A stretch of 64,000 bases of DNA from Talinum fruticosum (lineage: Eukaryota; Streptophyta; Magnoliopsida; Caryophyllales; Talinaceae): contig JAITYX010000028.1 in the NCBI GenBank assembly GCA_021018815.1, positions 4,357,001-4,421,000 on the forward strand, in the 5' to 3' direction. Positions within the stretch are counted from its first letter, which is position 1. Each line of letters opens with the position of its first letter. The notes beneath the pieces were generated by a model. That model saw only the letters and a program-made list of their open reading frames with translations. It had not been told where the DNA came from and made no database searches. Position numbers and translations under genes: made by a program. Positions 34,701 through 48,700 of this stretch are shown here, one piece after another.

Positions 34701-37700
34701 CAACTCATCAGACCTCGACATATGTATCATGTGTATCGAACTGTACTAATGATATTCCAACTAGTCCAGAAAAATCCAAGGTTTTAGTCAGGACTCATGA
34801 GTTTATGTCCCTTGATTTGCAAGAACAACTACATGAACTAAAAAGACAACAAAAAAACAAGATACTATGCGAAGTCTCCAAATCAACAACATCAACCTTC
34901 CGAAGTCGAAATCCCCAAATCTTGTATCTGACTGTGACATTTAAAAGCTGCCACATGTATATCCATCCAATTCATGGCTTAATTAGCTAGATGCATGCTT
35001 AGAGTTCCATTGTAATTAGCCTTCATATAAGGCAACCAAATGACATAAATTGAAATGCAAATGATAGAATCAAAATAATCAGAAATTAAGCAAAACTAAG
35101 CAAATAAAGCAATCAAACTGAGAAGCTAAGATTTAGAAAAATTAAGCAAAATCAGAAAATTTTCAAACCTTAATATTCAAAATCAGAACCAAATCTTTTG
35201 TTGGGCATTTTTTATTTAAGGTGGGAGATTATCAACAGAAAATAAAAATTCCATCAAAGGAAAACCACCCTAATTACAAAAAGTCTTAAACTTTGAGTAA
35301 CATAAGGACAACAACTAGCTAACAACTCGAAAAAAAAAAACCGCCCACAAAAATGATCAAGCACCCAATTCATCATACACAAAAATTTCCATAAAATTTT
35401 GAGAAATTTAAGAAAGTTAAATATCACACACCTTTCTATTTATATAACAATGAGACTTTTGAGAAATTTAAGAAAGTTAAACATCACACACCTTTTCTAT
35501 TTATATAACAATGAGACTTTTATATAACAGAACATGTTAAGATTACTACTTGGTTTGATACAATCGAATATACAACAGTTAGGTGTTCCTTTAACTTTTG
35601 TGGTGAATCCTAATTTTTTTAAAAAAAATTGGTCTACATATCTTAAATTGAAAAATAGACAAAGAACTCTTGTTTAAAATATTCATTTTGATAGTTTCTA
35701 CTTTTCATGAAAAAATTATTAATTTCTCATAGATGAGATCATTCATTTATTGTCAATTAAAATTATATTAAAATATAGACTACAAGGAAAAGGAAAGAAA
35801 AACCTAATATCATAAAAAAAATATTAGGTTAGTTTTTCGGTTGCGATATACTCATGTAAGAGATTTTTAATTGGGTTTTTAATTTTTGCTTGATCCTTCA
35901 CTAAGTGGGCTTGTTTTCTTAATTACATTGGTGCTTATTAGAATCGAGTTATATATATACTTAGGGCATGTTCGATAAAATTAGTTGTTTTAATAGTGAT
36001 TAGTTATTTTGTTAGCGATTAGTTGTTATAGACTAGTGGTTAGTGGTTAGATGTTCAACTAGTGATTTAAGATACGTGTGTTTGGTAATAGTAGCTATTT
36101 AAGTGGCAGCTTTGTATAAAATTACTTAAAAGGACATAATTGATAAAAGATTTTAGAAATAAAAAGGAGAATTTCGGAAATATATGTGCAAACAATAGGT
36201 AGTGTTTTTGAAAACGTTATTTTGAATAACTTTTTGAAAATACTATCTAAAACTCTTATATGTCAACACTATTTTGTCAACCACTTACATTTTTAGATGA
36301 ATATTGTTTTATATCCTCCGAAACACTAACCACTACCTCAAAAATTAGTATCGAATATACCCTTAATCTTCTAATCACATTTTTCTTTCATTCATAAGAT
36401 TCATTTTTTAAATTTTCTTCATTTTAAAAATATTTAAAGCGACTTCTATTTATTGTAATCTTTTATGTGATGCCGGATTTACCTTCTCCAATAAAACAGT
36501 TGTACAAGAGATGTAGGTGGTTCGTCAGATGTATTCAATGATTAAATCAGAAAATAGAATAATTAGCTCCAACTACGTGACAAGTGGCCAAGTGGATTTG
36601 CCAGTTTAGCCTAGCTAAGGGCTGCAAACAATGAGCATCCGACGGTGTAGTACTTTTTATATTCTCTTCATTTGTGTTCTTAGGTATGTATTATTGATTT
36701 TTTTAGAGTTAGGATAATAGGTCATATCCAATTAAGTTTGTGTTCATGTCGATTTTAGATAGGTTGAAAAAATACCGATTTGAACCTAACTCGTTTAAAT
36801 GGATTGAAAATTTTATCATATATCCGATTATATTTTTAAACGGGGTTAATAATCGGGGCTTGATTTGAAATTGACTTATTTATCTGTTTACTTCAAGTTT
36901 ACGCTACCTAAATATCTATTTGCTCGTTTAAGATTATCAATTAGAATAAAATTGTTACTATAAAAAATAGTCTTTAAATCTAATTCATGATCCCAATTGG
37001 TTATTCGGTCATTTTTGGTGAAAGTCCTAAAATTTGAAATTAGTCCCGGACTAGTTCAATTGGTTCCTCAATTTTTGGAACCGGTCCCGTACCTAGTGGG
37101 TACTCGGTCCGGAACCGGGTACCCGGTTGCATCACAATAATTTCAGACTTTTCATTGGTTTTTTTGAAATTTTTTTGGCCTATATGATTATCCTATATTT
37201 CTAATTTGTTGGCCTTTGTTTATCTAATATTTCCAATTTTTGGCCAAAGAGGAGTGCAATGAGTTGAGAACAGAGAGATAGACTTAAGAAGTGAGAATAA
37301 AAAGTACAGAGGAGTATGACTAAGGGGTGTTTGGTTGGGGATTTTGGAATGGAATTTGATACCTTTAGCTATCAAGTTTTCATACTTTGTATTTGGTTAG
37401 GCTTTTAAAGAATGAGATTTGATTTCTAAAGGTATCAAATCCCTCCTAAATATAAAGATTTTGATTTTTCTCATTTTTTAGATATATCAAATCCCATTCC
37501 TAAAGGTATCAAATTTTTATTTTTCTAAGAAAAGAAAAATACTCATCAAATATGTTTCTTCCACTGCGCTGCTATAAAGAACTCCCCCCACCCCGCGCCG
37601 GAGCAAAACGTTAGCCTCCTCTCTCGGTGAAGAACGTTAGCCCCCCCAGCCGGAGAAGAGTACTAGTCTCCCCCTCCCCTGTGTTTTCGTCGGTGACCAA

Positions 37701-38297
37701 CACTGCCTCCTCGGAATGGTGCCCCCCGGCCGAAGAAGAACATTGGTTTTCTCCTCTCTAGATTCCTACGGCGGTTGTTTTGCCTATTGCCTCTGAATTC
37801 CACTGGCTGGTTTTTTGCTGCAGAAGAACATTGGCTTCCCACTACCCACCCCCACCCTTGACGACGAAGAATGCTAGTCCCCCTGGTTCTCCAAATTGTT
37901 TTGTCCCCTCCCTCCAAATTTAGATGGTCGGTTTTCCGCCCCCTATGATCCCTCCCTCCCTCGAAAACCCCACACAAGTTTGCTGCTCAAATGCCCCCCC
38001 AATTCCAAGTAGGTTGGTTTGCAAGAAAAACATAATTTTTGTTTAGGAAAATATATTTTTGAAAAAATAACAGTTTTGATTTCATTCTATAATTGAACCA
38101 AACAGTATAAATTGAATTTTAATTTCATTCATAATATGAACCAAACAATTGATTTCATGAATCAAGTCTCATTCCATTCTTCCCAAAATTCACATTTCAT
38201 TTCATTCCATTCCACTATTGGTGAACCAAACAACCCCTAAGGGGTTGAAAAATTAAAAACAAGTCAATAATCAGGTTTTTTTTTTCTAGCAAGAATG

Positions 38298-38357
<60 letters not shown>

Positions 38358-41300
38358 AAATAAGTAAATATATATGGGTACCTAGGTCCGAGTCCAGTCC
38401 AAACTTTCAATACCCGAGTCCCGGACCCGAGTCTCAACCGAGATCCGAAAATTAAAATTAGGACTCGGTATTCGATTTTTCTACTCATCCTTAGCAATAA
38501 CTTTAAAAACATATATCTTTTACCATAAATATGTAAGAAACCTTTAATTTTCGCATTTTTATTTCCCCTAATGGGCGTTCGCTCCCTTTAATTTTCAATT
38601 TCTTATTTTCCCTTTCATTTTAAAAAATCACATAGATATTTTTTGTTTAATTTTTTATAAATAAACATGTTACATGTTTTTTTATCGTGTCTAGAATCTC
38701 AACCGAACCTTACTCAATTCATCTCATTTAAGTAAACGAGTCGAAAATCTCAACTCAAACCCACTTAATTTTGTGTCAAGTTCAAAAAATTGTTGTTCTT
38801 AAAATTATGTTTCCATGTAAATTTTAAAGCTTATAAATCAAATACTTTTTTTTCAAGTAAAGTGGAGTGGAGTTTGAGTTACTAGTCTTGACCTTGGTGA
38901 TTATTTTCTAGATGAGACCAAATCTCAAACATAAATCATATCTTATAACTCAGTAAGAGTTTAATAAGAACTAAATTTCCCTCTAAATCCACTTAATTAA
39001 ATTACATTAAATTTTAAATTTTGTTTAGCCTTGTATATTTTTTTAATTTATTGTGGAACGGATGCACTTATGGTGACTGTCGCTATACTACGGTCACCAT
39101 AAAATGTATTAATCTGCACCGTACATGTGTATCACAATAATCACAACCGTTCATTTTTTTCTTCTAATTAAATTAAAAATAAATTTTAAAAATTTAATTA
39201 AGTATTTTAAAAATTTAATTAAAATAATTAATTATTCTTATGTTTGGCTATTTTAAAAATATTTTAAAATTTATAAAAAACCAATTACTAAGAGAATGTT
39301 TGATTCTTTACTAATTCATCAATTGCCTTAATAAAAAAGACTGAATTTTTTTAAAAAAGAAATCAAACACCTATTCCCTTCTTGTTCTTCATGCCCCCTC
39401 CCTTCATGTTTTCCGACCAAAATTTTGGTCTTCCATTAATTCTGGCGAGGTGTTTTTAGTTTCGACAAATGTTTATCGTGAGTAGAACCCACCTCGGGTT
39501 CGTCCAGGAAGAGGATAATCGGGTCATGGACAATGTCAATTCCAATCGACACCCTCCTTCTCTCACTGCCGGAAACCCCCGGTGACCCTTGTCGCCAATG
39601 ATGGTCTTGGTGGCGTTTCGGAGACCCAATTGATCAATCAATTGCTAGATCCTATTCGCGAGGGTGTCGATTAGGGTGGACATACCCGACCCACCGGCCT
39701 CGAGAACGGCCATGATTTCGCCATCGCGGGCCTTGCCAAAGATGTCGTTCGGGAGGGTCTTCGTCCGGGAGAAGACGCCGCCGAGTCGGCGGAGGCGTGG
39801 CGGCGGAAGATCGCTTTGCGCCGGACCTTGACGCTCGTAGGTGAGGTTGGAGAAGCGGAGGACAAACGGCAAGGCGCGTGGCTCGGGACTCATCGCAATA
39901 GCGTGGTGGTGGACCGGGGTCTCGTCCCCGTGGCTTCTTTCCCGACGTCGCCCACTCCTAGATTAGTTTGAAATCAAACTCGTGAAAATAGCCTCAACAG
40001 CTTTTAAAACAATACTCGAATTAGCTATTCAAAGAGCTTGTATGAAGATAAATAGTATTTATTAATAAATTTATTTGGTATATTGGATTTTAAAATTTTA
40101 AAATTTGGGATTTTTTAATGGGAATATTTTGAAATATTAATTAGCCGTGCAGACTTCCTGAATTTTTACCCTTTTTAGGTATCCCACCACCGATTTATGA
40201 GTAAAACTAATCGGTGGTAGAATGACATGGCGATGATAATAGTGTACGTGATTTTTTTTTCAAATAATTTGACTTATTTTTTCTCTCTTGCTTAACTCTT
40301 TCTCCTCTAGGTCCTCTTTCGCTCTCCTCTCGATCCTCCATGTCTTTTCTCAAGCAATTTTCCTCTCTCGCACTTAGCTCTCTCTCCTCTAGGTCCTCTT
40401 TTTCTCTCGCCATGAATCTTCCATCCTCTTTCTCAAACAATTTTTTCTTTTTCTCCTCTAGGTCCTCTTTCTCTTTCCTCAGGATCCTCCATTCCCTTTC
40501 TCAAATAATTTTTATGACTCCTCTTTTCTCTATCTCTCTATAAAATTTTGATGCACAACCCCTCAAATTCATCCACCCAGTTGAAATTTGATTGCTTATA
40601 ACGAAATGGGTTATTCGATTTTCCTCAACTCATGAATCTTTATTTCTTCCAATTTCTTTTGTTTTTATGTACAAATTCTTGTTCCGATGTGAAAATGTGC
40701 AAATTCTTGTTCCGATGTGAAATTATACGGTTCTTTAATTTTGGTTGAACTAGTATTGCAATTGTTCAATTATATTCCCGTTTTAATGGACTATTTGTCG
40801 TAAATGTTGTTGATTTTGAACGTCTAATATATTAGAATTATAATTGAATCTATGTTATTGTAAATTGGATACAAAATTGCTTGGCTTCATATTGTGGGTT
40901 TATATATATATATATTGTAAGAGAGGTAGAGAGAAGTTGGAAGGAGAGGGAGAAAGAAAGAGAGCTCTAGAGGAAGAAGATGGAGGTAGGCGAGAAGAGA
41001 GACTGATAGAGAGAGTTGTGGACAAAAATTACGCAAAGGTACCTAAGATTTATTGTAACTATTTTAAAACTCTTCGGTACGAAAAGCTAACACTAGGTAC
41101 CATGACTTTTGCTTTACCATATTTTGCGACCCTTTTCGACCCACAAAATTATCACAAATATAAAAAGTATATTTTACCCTTTGAGAGGGCTGTGAAATTT
41201 AACCAAATAACCTTAAAATATTTTATTTTTTAAAAACCCCTAATCCTCTCTGTCTCCTTCTTGAGCTTAATTTCTTCATCGTCTCTGTTAATTTTTTAAT

Positions 41301-42667
41301 TTTAATTTAATTTTTTCAAAACCCCTATCCTCTCTCTCCGTGCCTTGTGAATGATCCTTAATTTTTTTTTCAAAATTGATTTGCTAAAAGAATATATTTT
41401 AAGGGTTTTAAAAAGACATGTCATGTGTGTTTTTTGAACTTTTAACAAGATTATACCTATTTTGGATTTCCTACCATATAAATGACATACTTAAGTTTTA
41501 TATAGGTACTACTAAATTTTATCTCAATAAAAGCAATTTGAAGCATATATTTTCCAAATTACCACATTTTCACATTTACGTGACTATACCAAAGGAGACA
41601 ATGATAATATTTCCAATTTTAATTTTAAATAATTAAAAATTACTCATAAAAATCACAACATAAAAAATTATAAATTTTAAAAGTACAAAATTTTGTAACA
41701 AGTATTAACTATAAAAATTACAACATAAAAATTACAAGTTTTATCTTGTTAAATAAGAAGAAGATAAACAATCGATGTTGTAAGTTTCAATAATTGAAAG
41801 TAGGGGGCAAATTGGTACTCAATAAAAATTTAAATTTCCTGCTCAACATATCATATATATGATGTCAATGTCAGAAATGGATCGTAGAAAACATTACAAA
41901 AAGGGAAATGTAGTTAGGAATATATTTTCATTCATGAGGAGCCTTTAAATATTTACATCAAACCTTAGGGTATATTTGTATAATTTTGTGTAAAGGTCGG
42001 GGTATCTAAGAGTAGTCTTTCAAATCTAAGGGGCATTAAAATAGTCACACTAAATCTTAGGGTACTTGTAGATAATGTTTTATAAAGATCGGGTACCTAA
42101 GAGTAATTTTTCATACCTAAGGGACTTTAAAATAGTTATATCAAACTTAAGGGTACCCCTGCGTAATTTTTGGAGTTATGGAGGAAGAAGATGAAGAGAG
42201 GTAGAGGAGGAGAGAGAGCGGCAGAGAGAGATGGTCGAAGAATAATCAAATTTGGGTAACATGAAAAATGAAAAAAATAAAGTGGTCAAATCTCCGTCGC
42301 TACGCTATAATGCTGCCGATTTTTTTCACTAGTAACTTGGTGCTAGGATACCAAAAAATATTAGGGTAAAAATTCAAAATGTTATAGGGCTAATTAATAT
42401 TTCAAAATATTCCCATCAAAAGAATCCCAAAGTTTGGGATTTTAAAATCCAATATTCCAATTTATTTTATCTAATTAGTGAAATATATGCAATTTGATCT
42501 GGGCATTGTACATTGTCCATTCTTACTCTTTTCAAAGTAAAAATAAATCACAATAAAAGTATAAAATTTGCAAATTATAACAAGCCATTGTGTTATATTA
42601 CATTGACTATGTAGCAATATGTTTCAAATATTTTCTTAGTTGGTGGTACTTTCAGTTTCCAACTTAA

Positions 42668-42742
<75 letters not shown>

Positions 42743-45700
42743 TGTTGAATTTGATTCTCAACATATGGCATAAACATTTTTGTTACCATATCCAATTGGG
42801 GAAAAAGAAAGTTGTAACATTAACATTACAACCCTTAAATTCACAAACACTCATGCAAGGGTATATTAAGATAATAGAGTTAACTTACTATAAAATAGTT
42901 TCCTTATCTTTAACCATTATCTTAGATTTTGGTTAGTGTTTTTTTTTTTTTTTTTGAAAGATAGATTTTGGTTAGTTGGTTGTTTAATAAAAAGATTCTT
43001 CCAAATGGAGTAAATAATTCTGTTGGTTCTGTGGATTAGGACAGAGTCCATTTGCGCAGCGCTTATATTGATCCAATGAACGGCAGTCATTCATATTGTT
43101 ACAATGAATCTGGCTACTGTTAATTTAAAAATTGAAAGAAAAAGTGGGATTATTATAAACAATGTCCACTTGTGTCAAAATTAAAATGTTTATTGCCCAC
43201 TATCTCAATGAATGGGACGAAAGCACGTGACTCAATAAAAGAAGGGGGCAGGGCTCCTGTGTCACATAGAGCGACAGCCTTGTTCGATTGTTCCTCCCTT
43301 TCTCTCTTCCCACTTGCACGTGCTCCTAGTTTCAACTAGAGTAGAACCATTAATTCTCTCCTGCTCTTTAGCATTTATTTTGTGAATCAAAGAACATTTC
43401 CGTATCTGTGCTCCCGAGATTGACACAAAAAATAAATAAAAATCTCTTATGCATGATTAGAAGTAAAAAAAAAGATTAAAAATAATTGATTGTTCTGTTA
43501 ACAAAAATAAAATAATTTTCTGATTTTTGAGTGTTTGGTACCATAAAAATTGAGAAAATAAATTTTTAAAAAAAGAATTTTTCCTATATAAAGAAAAATA
43601 TTTTTTCCAAATTTTGAGCTTAAATTAAATTTTTTGGATGTGTCGACAAACTTCATCATTCTTCAGACGGACCTTCCTCTCTTTCTCTCTCTCCACTTTC
43701 TCTCCGCCCCCTCTCTACTTTGTATTCTTCTCCAAATTTGTAATTTGTAAAATTTTTAATTATTTAAATATTCATATGTAAATTTTTTTGGGAGAAAATT
43801 CCAAAATTTTAAAATATGAAATTCTCTTTTTACCAACAGCTGAAAATATGAGTTATAAAATTATTTTTCTTAGAGATTTATTTTCGTAAAATTTAATGAT
43901 TTTCACCCCAACCAAACACACTTTGAATATAAAAATATATGTCTTTCGTTTTACAATACTTGTATTTTTGTGTTGTGAGAGAATATAAAAAAACACAAAA
44001 TTCATGATAAAATTTATGTTAAAAGATCAAATTACCTGAAGGTTTTATTGAAAATGAAGAAAGTTAATGAAAAAGAGAAAAAATAATTAATAAAGATAAA
44101 ACTAGTAAATTAGTTATTAATATGTCATTTAAATTGTAAAACTACAAATATTACAAAATAAAAAAAATAGTTAAAGCATGTATTATGGGAGTAATTAAGA
44201 TCAATTAATTTTTAATGAAAAAAACAATTGATGGGTAGTAATTAATGGTGGTAATAAGAATAATTAAGGTTTAGATGGGTAGTGGATGAAGTGGAATAGT
44301 AGTGGAATAAGTTTCTATTTTGCTCCCTACTGGGCATAATTAAGATCCTAAAACTAGATTAGCATTTTGTTTTCTTCTTTCAAATTTACACATTTGTATA
44401 AGACTCACAAGTCTATGTGATGTAGTTTATTTTCATCTTTTTAACTAATTGAATACTCTGAGGAAGGCTTTGGAGAAAATTTTTAAACAATAGTGATTTG
44501 CAAATCCTTTAGACTTACACTCAAGTTCCTCGAATCTAAATAAATGACTCATAAATTTCCCACAAAGTTTAGTATTAGGCTCTAAACCTATAAGCACAAT
44601 TTGAGCTCTCTAGGCTCAATGCTCTTCAAAGCGAGCCAATTCACAAGCTCTCATATCTTAGCTCATTTTCCACCCTACAAATACATTATAGTTAACGTTT
44701 ACTAATCAATCTTCTGTCATTTTTTTTTTAGAGATGGACTGTTCTATTTACTTGTAGCAAAGAGAGGAGCCACAAGTAGCAGGCATTAACTAACACCTTT
44801 TGGGAAATGTATGTGCCAGGTTTCTCTATATCAAAGGGGATCGAGAGTTACAATTCTCAAGGAAGCACTTCTATGAGCGGGCACAAGCTATCGAGGTTGG
44901 GCCCTCAATTGAGCTTCTCATCAAAACATGACCATCATTCTCTGACTCAGATCGCCGAGGTTAATGAGTGTTCTTTTCAAGGAATGAGCTCCCATGAGAA
45001 TCATGATCACCATAACAAGAGATCATCAGTTCCGTCCCAATCTCGTCCGGTTTCTGGCTTTTCATTAAGCCCATGGGATGATTGCAATAGCCACAACATT
45101 GTCTTCTCAGCTTCTTCTAGCAGACAAGCTAAAATTATCAATGATGATATCCTAAATGGCCTGGCTTCCATTGATGCCCAGGTAATTATTTCTTGCATCT
45201 TGGCATGGGAAAACATATGTATGTATGCATAGTTCCTCTTCTTTTTCACTTTAAACTTACAACTTCTTATAACGGCTTATAATTATATATAACTAATTTT
45301 ACAATCAATTTATAATTAGTTATAATATTTACTTACAACTCCTTAAAACTTATAATAAAAATAACAACCTTATTACACGTATGTATGCTACATATATGAT
45401 AAAAACTAATAATAAAATATATGTCAGATGCTAGTCTGTAAGTGGACATGGAACTCTATTCCACATTGTTAGAATAATAATTAAATAATTAGGGTTGGTT
45501 TCTTTTATGGTGTTAGGTTCGGGATCATTGTAAATTGTTCCAATATTAATAGAAGTTTGAGATATATATACATTATTAAAGAAAGAAATAATTACACAAC
45601 ACTATAAGTCTTAATGGACTAAGCTTCTATTATTAATTGTATTTAGGTGATCACATCAACTCTTGGTGTGTTGATCCTATCCCTTGTTCCAATATGTACT

Positions 45701-48700
45701 AATTCTTTTAAATGAATCCCACGTTATTAATGTCCCCTTTGGTTACTATACAATTATTAATTACAAATTTTCTTTAACTAAAGTAAAACTATGATTGTTG
45801 AAAAGAAAAAACACACACACACCCATATATATATATATATATATATAATCAATGTATGATTGACATATACATTGCAATATTGAAGGATAGCTATTGCAAT
45901 GCCACAATAAGTATCCTATATGTCAATCATATAATAATTTCACCCAATTTTTAGGATGTCTAGATGGTTCATGCATTTAATTAAATTAAAGATTGACTAT
46001 TTTTTTATAAAATTGCATATCATATGTTTATTATGTCGAATTTGTGTATTCTAAAACTAATTTATTTTAATTTTGTAAATAATATTGTGAAATATTGTGA
46101 ATTTAGATAAAATATTGTCTTTACCTTAGGGACATCTTTTTTTTCAAAAGAAATTGGTATTTTAAAGTTTAAAGTTGTAAAAAGAAGAAAAGACAAAATA
46201 ATAAGTTAAATATATAAATAATGAAAATAAGTTATCAGAATAAGTTATAAAAAATATTAAAAGAAATACTTTTATATTAACTATTTAAAGAAAAATATAT
46301 CCACTTATGTTCTTTTTTATTTCATTGAAGATGAAGGGGTATATTAATTCTCAATCAAAGATGTATCGTGAGCAATCAACTCAACAATTAAATCGGGCCC
46401 ATCTCCTACACATTACCTAATAGAGTTGTCATAAGGTTGAAAATGGGCGATTGAGTGGGTATCGAAATACCTCCTACACACATGCGAGAAAGAACAATTT
46501 CGAAATTCTTACAAAGTTCAATAATATCATAAATAAAAAGGCCTAAATCGGTGCTCAAACCAGCCCAGTTGTTGATCTTCGAGATTGAAGAGGCATTGTC
46601 ACCTTCCACCACTAGAGACGAATATCCATGCTCCAAAGCTAGCTTCAGTCCAAACACACAAGCGTGGCCTCTTCGATTTCCATACCGACAAACCCCGGTC
46701 CCCGACAAACTGCACATAGCACAACTATTGACATATTATCACTTAAAGCAGCACCCCAACCATGACCCCAACTTCCTATTTTTGCCCCGTCAAAGTTGAA
46801 CTTCCAAAAACCCAAGTGTGGTGTTGCCACTTATCTAGCCCGCGGTTTGGGCATGGTTGTGTTACCTCCTGTAGTTTTCTAAACTCATTGACAAACTTTA
46901 GGGCTTTTCTACTAAGAACATTGTAGTTGCAATCGCCTTCTCCAAATAGCCATCGATTGCAGGCCTTCCACACCTCCCTAACGCCTCCCAGATCACCACC
47001 AAGTACTCCTCCCAACCTTCCCCCATCAAGAGCAGCTCTAGCATTCTCCACATATTCCCACACCAAGGTGAAAGTCTCATCCCAAAGCTTCGGAGGGAAT
47101 TTGCTGCCTTCCCAAATGGCGATGGCTTGGTAGCGAAATAGGGCGTGGCAAGTGTCCTCCTCAGCTGCATTGCACACCCCACAGATCGAACTAAGAGACG
47201 GTAAGTGCTTCGCTAGTCGCACACTACTGGGTAACGCCCTTGCACACATCCTACATGTAAACATTCTGATTCTGGGCTATAATTTGGATTAACACATCAC
47301 TTTCCAGGAGCCTAGCATCCCAGTACTACTCGACGTTGACTCGTTTAGATTCCTATAAGAACGAATAAAATGATACGCAATTCGAATAGTCAACTCACCA
47401 GAAGAGGAAAAGTGCCACAACGGATCGTCCGAAGGAAAAGAAGCACTAAACAGGATCGACTTGATACATTTAATATCAATAGGTAGAAAGACTTGAATTG
47501 ACTAAGCATATAATCTCTTTGATAGACATTATCCCTGTCAATGAAGTCTCCAACCCGAAGTAATGTGATAATCTCGGATCAAGTCTAGTGATGACTTTGA
47601 ATGAATGGGTCTCGGAAGTCAAGGCTATTCCCAAATATCAAGCGAAAACCTACTCTCCACCTCAAGCCTCACTTTGCTACCCAAAACACCTGCCTGATGT
47701 TACACCATAGATAGCTAGGTCGTGTACCAAGAGGCGCCTCAAGTAAGTGTGTCATGGGTAGCGATGGAAGTGGGTCCTGGACCCGACCCAGACCCGCAAG
47801 ACCCGACCCATTTAATCGGGTCCGGGCCTAACTGTCCCGGTCCGGGTCTCAAAAAATAAGACCCGGACCGTTTAAGACCCAAACACTAATTTTATTTTTT
47901 AAAAAATTCTAACAACGAGTACTCATGCAAATTTGGACCCGGTGCAATTTGAAAACCCTTCCTACAATTTGTTGTTAAACTTTGATGGACTTTGAACTTT
48001 GTGTTGTCAAACTTTGATGAACTTTGTGTTTAATATATTGGTATATTTGATTTGTATGAACTAAGTTTTTGGTTTGTACAATAGATTGATTGATAGATAG
48101 GTTAGTATAATGCTAAAGAGGTTATATCGTAACAAAATTGCTTGTAAATTTACAATAATATTAAAATAGGGCACAAAATATTGATTTTTAAACTCATTTA
48201 TGATAAAAATATAGTAGACCAGTTTAAAACCCATGGACCCACCGGGTCCGGGTCCAAATTTTACTGAGACCCATCGGGTTCGGGTCGAGTGCGGGTCCAA
48301 GTCTAAAAAGTTAAATGGAGTCTAGCTCAGGTCGGACTCAACCTGAGACTCGACCCATTGCCATCCCTAGTCATGGGGAAGTACCGATCTTTTAAAATTG
48401 GAACGCCAAAGATCCGCTATTTTGAAGTAGCCTCCAAACTTCTCTAGCGAGAAGGGCAAGGTTAAAGTCATCAATTTCTCTTAACCCCAACCCCCTTTTG
48501 CTTTAACTGCACACATTCTTTTTCAGTCCACCCAATAAATCTTTCGCGAGTTATCTACATGACCCCACCAAAAACTATTTACTGTCACTTGGATCTCATG
48601 GCATAGCTCTTTGCGAAACGTGAAAACACTCATAATATAGGTCGAGATTTCTTGGGCAACAACCTTTATTAGCACCTTCCTACCAACCCATGACAAATGT

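Larger units (their letters stand above)
40075..42460. mobile_element. MULE-like element with about 110-bp TIRs (outer)
   Basis: The left arm (40083-40195) and right arm (42340-42453) are reverse complements. They share TATTGGATTTTAAAA, ATGGGAATATTTTGAAATAT, TAATTAGCC, GAATTTTTACCCT and GGTATCC. No coding frame is present. It encloses a CT-rich tandem repeat (40301-40515) and a second, nested element (41023-42172). Target duplications at the outer edges could not be fixed. Confidence 0.7.
19784..44782 (+). other. Giant intron 1 of the bHLH gene (25 kb)
   Basis: GT at 19784 and AG at 44781-44782. It contains an hAT, two Copia elements, an hAT transposase relic, MITEs, a Harbinger-like element, an ABCG fragment and nested MULEs, each listed separately. 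The stretches 22486-24180, 31710-32600, 34270-35390 and 42470-43500 hold no recognised gene. Confidence 0.85.

Noticed and set aside
38264..38512. Minus-strand frame with a Tyr-Ile repeat.
   Set aside because: Translation of an (AT)n microsatellite within an hAT relic.
42640..42936. Frame with a poly-leucine run resembling a signal or membrane segment.
   Set aside because: The run is a (TTA)n microsatellite in an intron.
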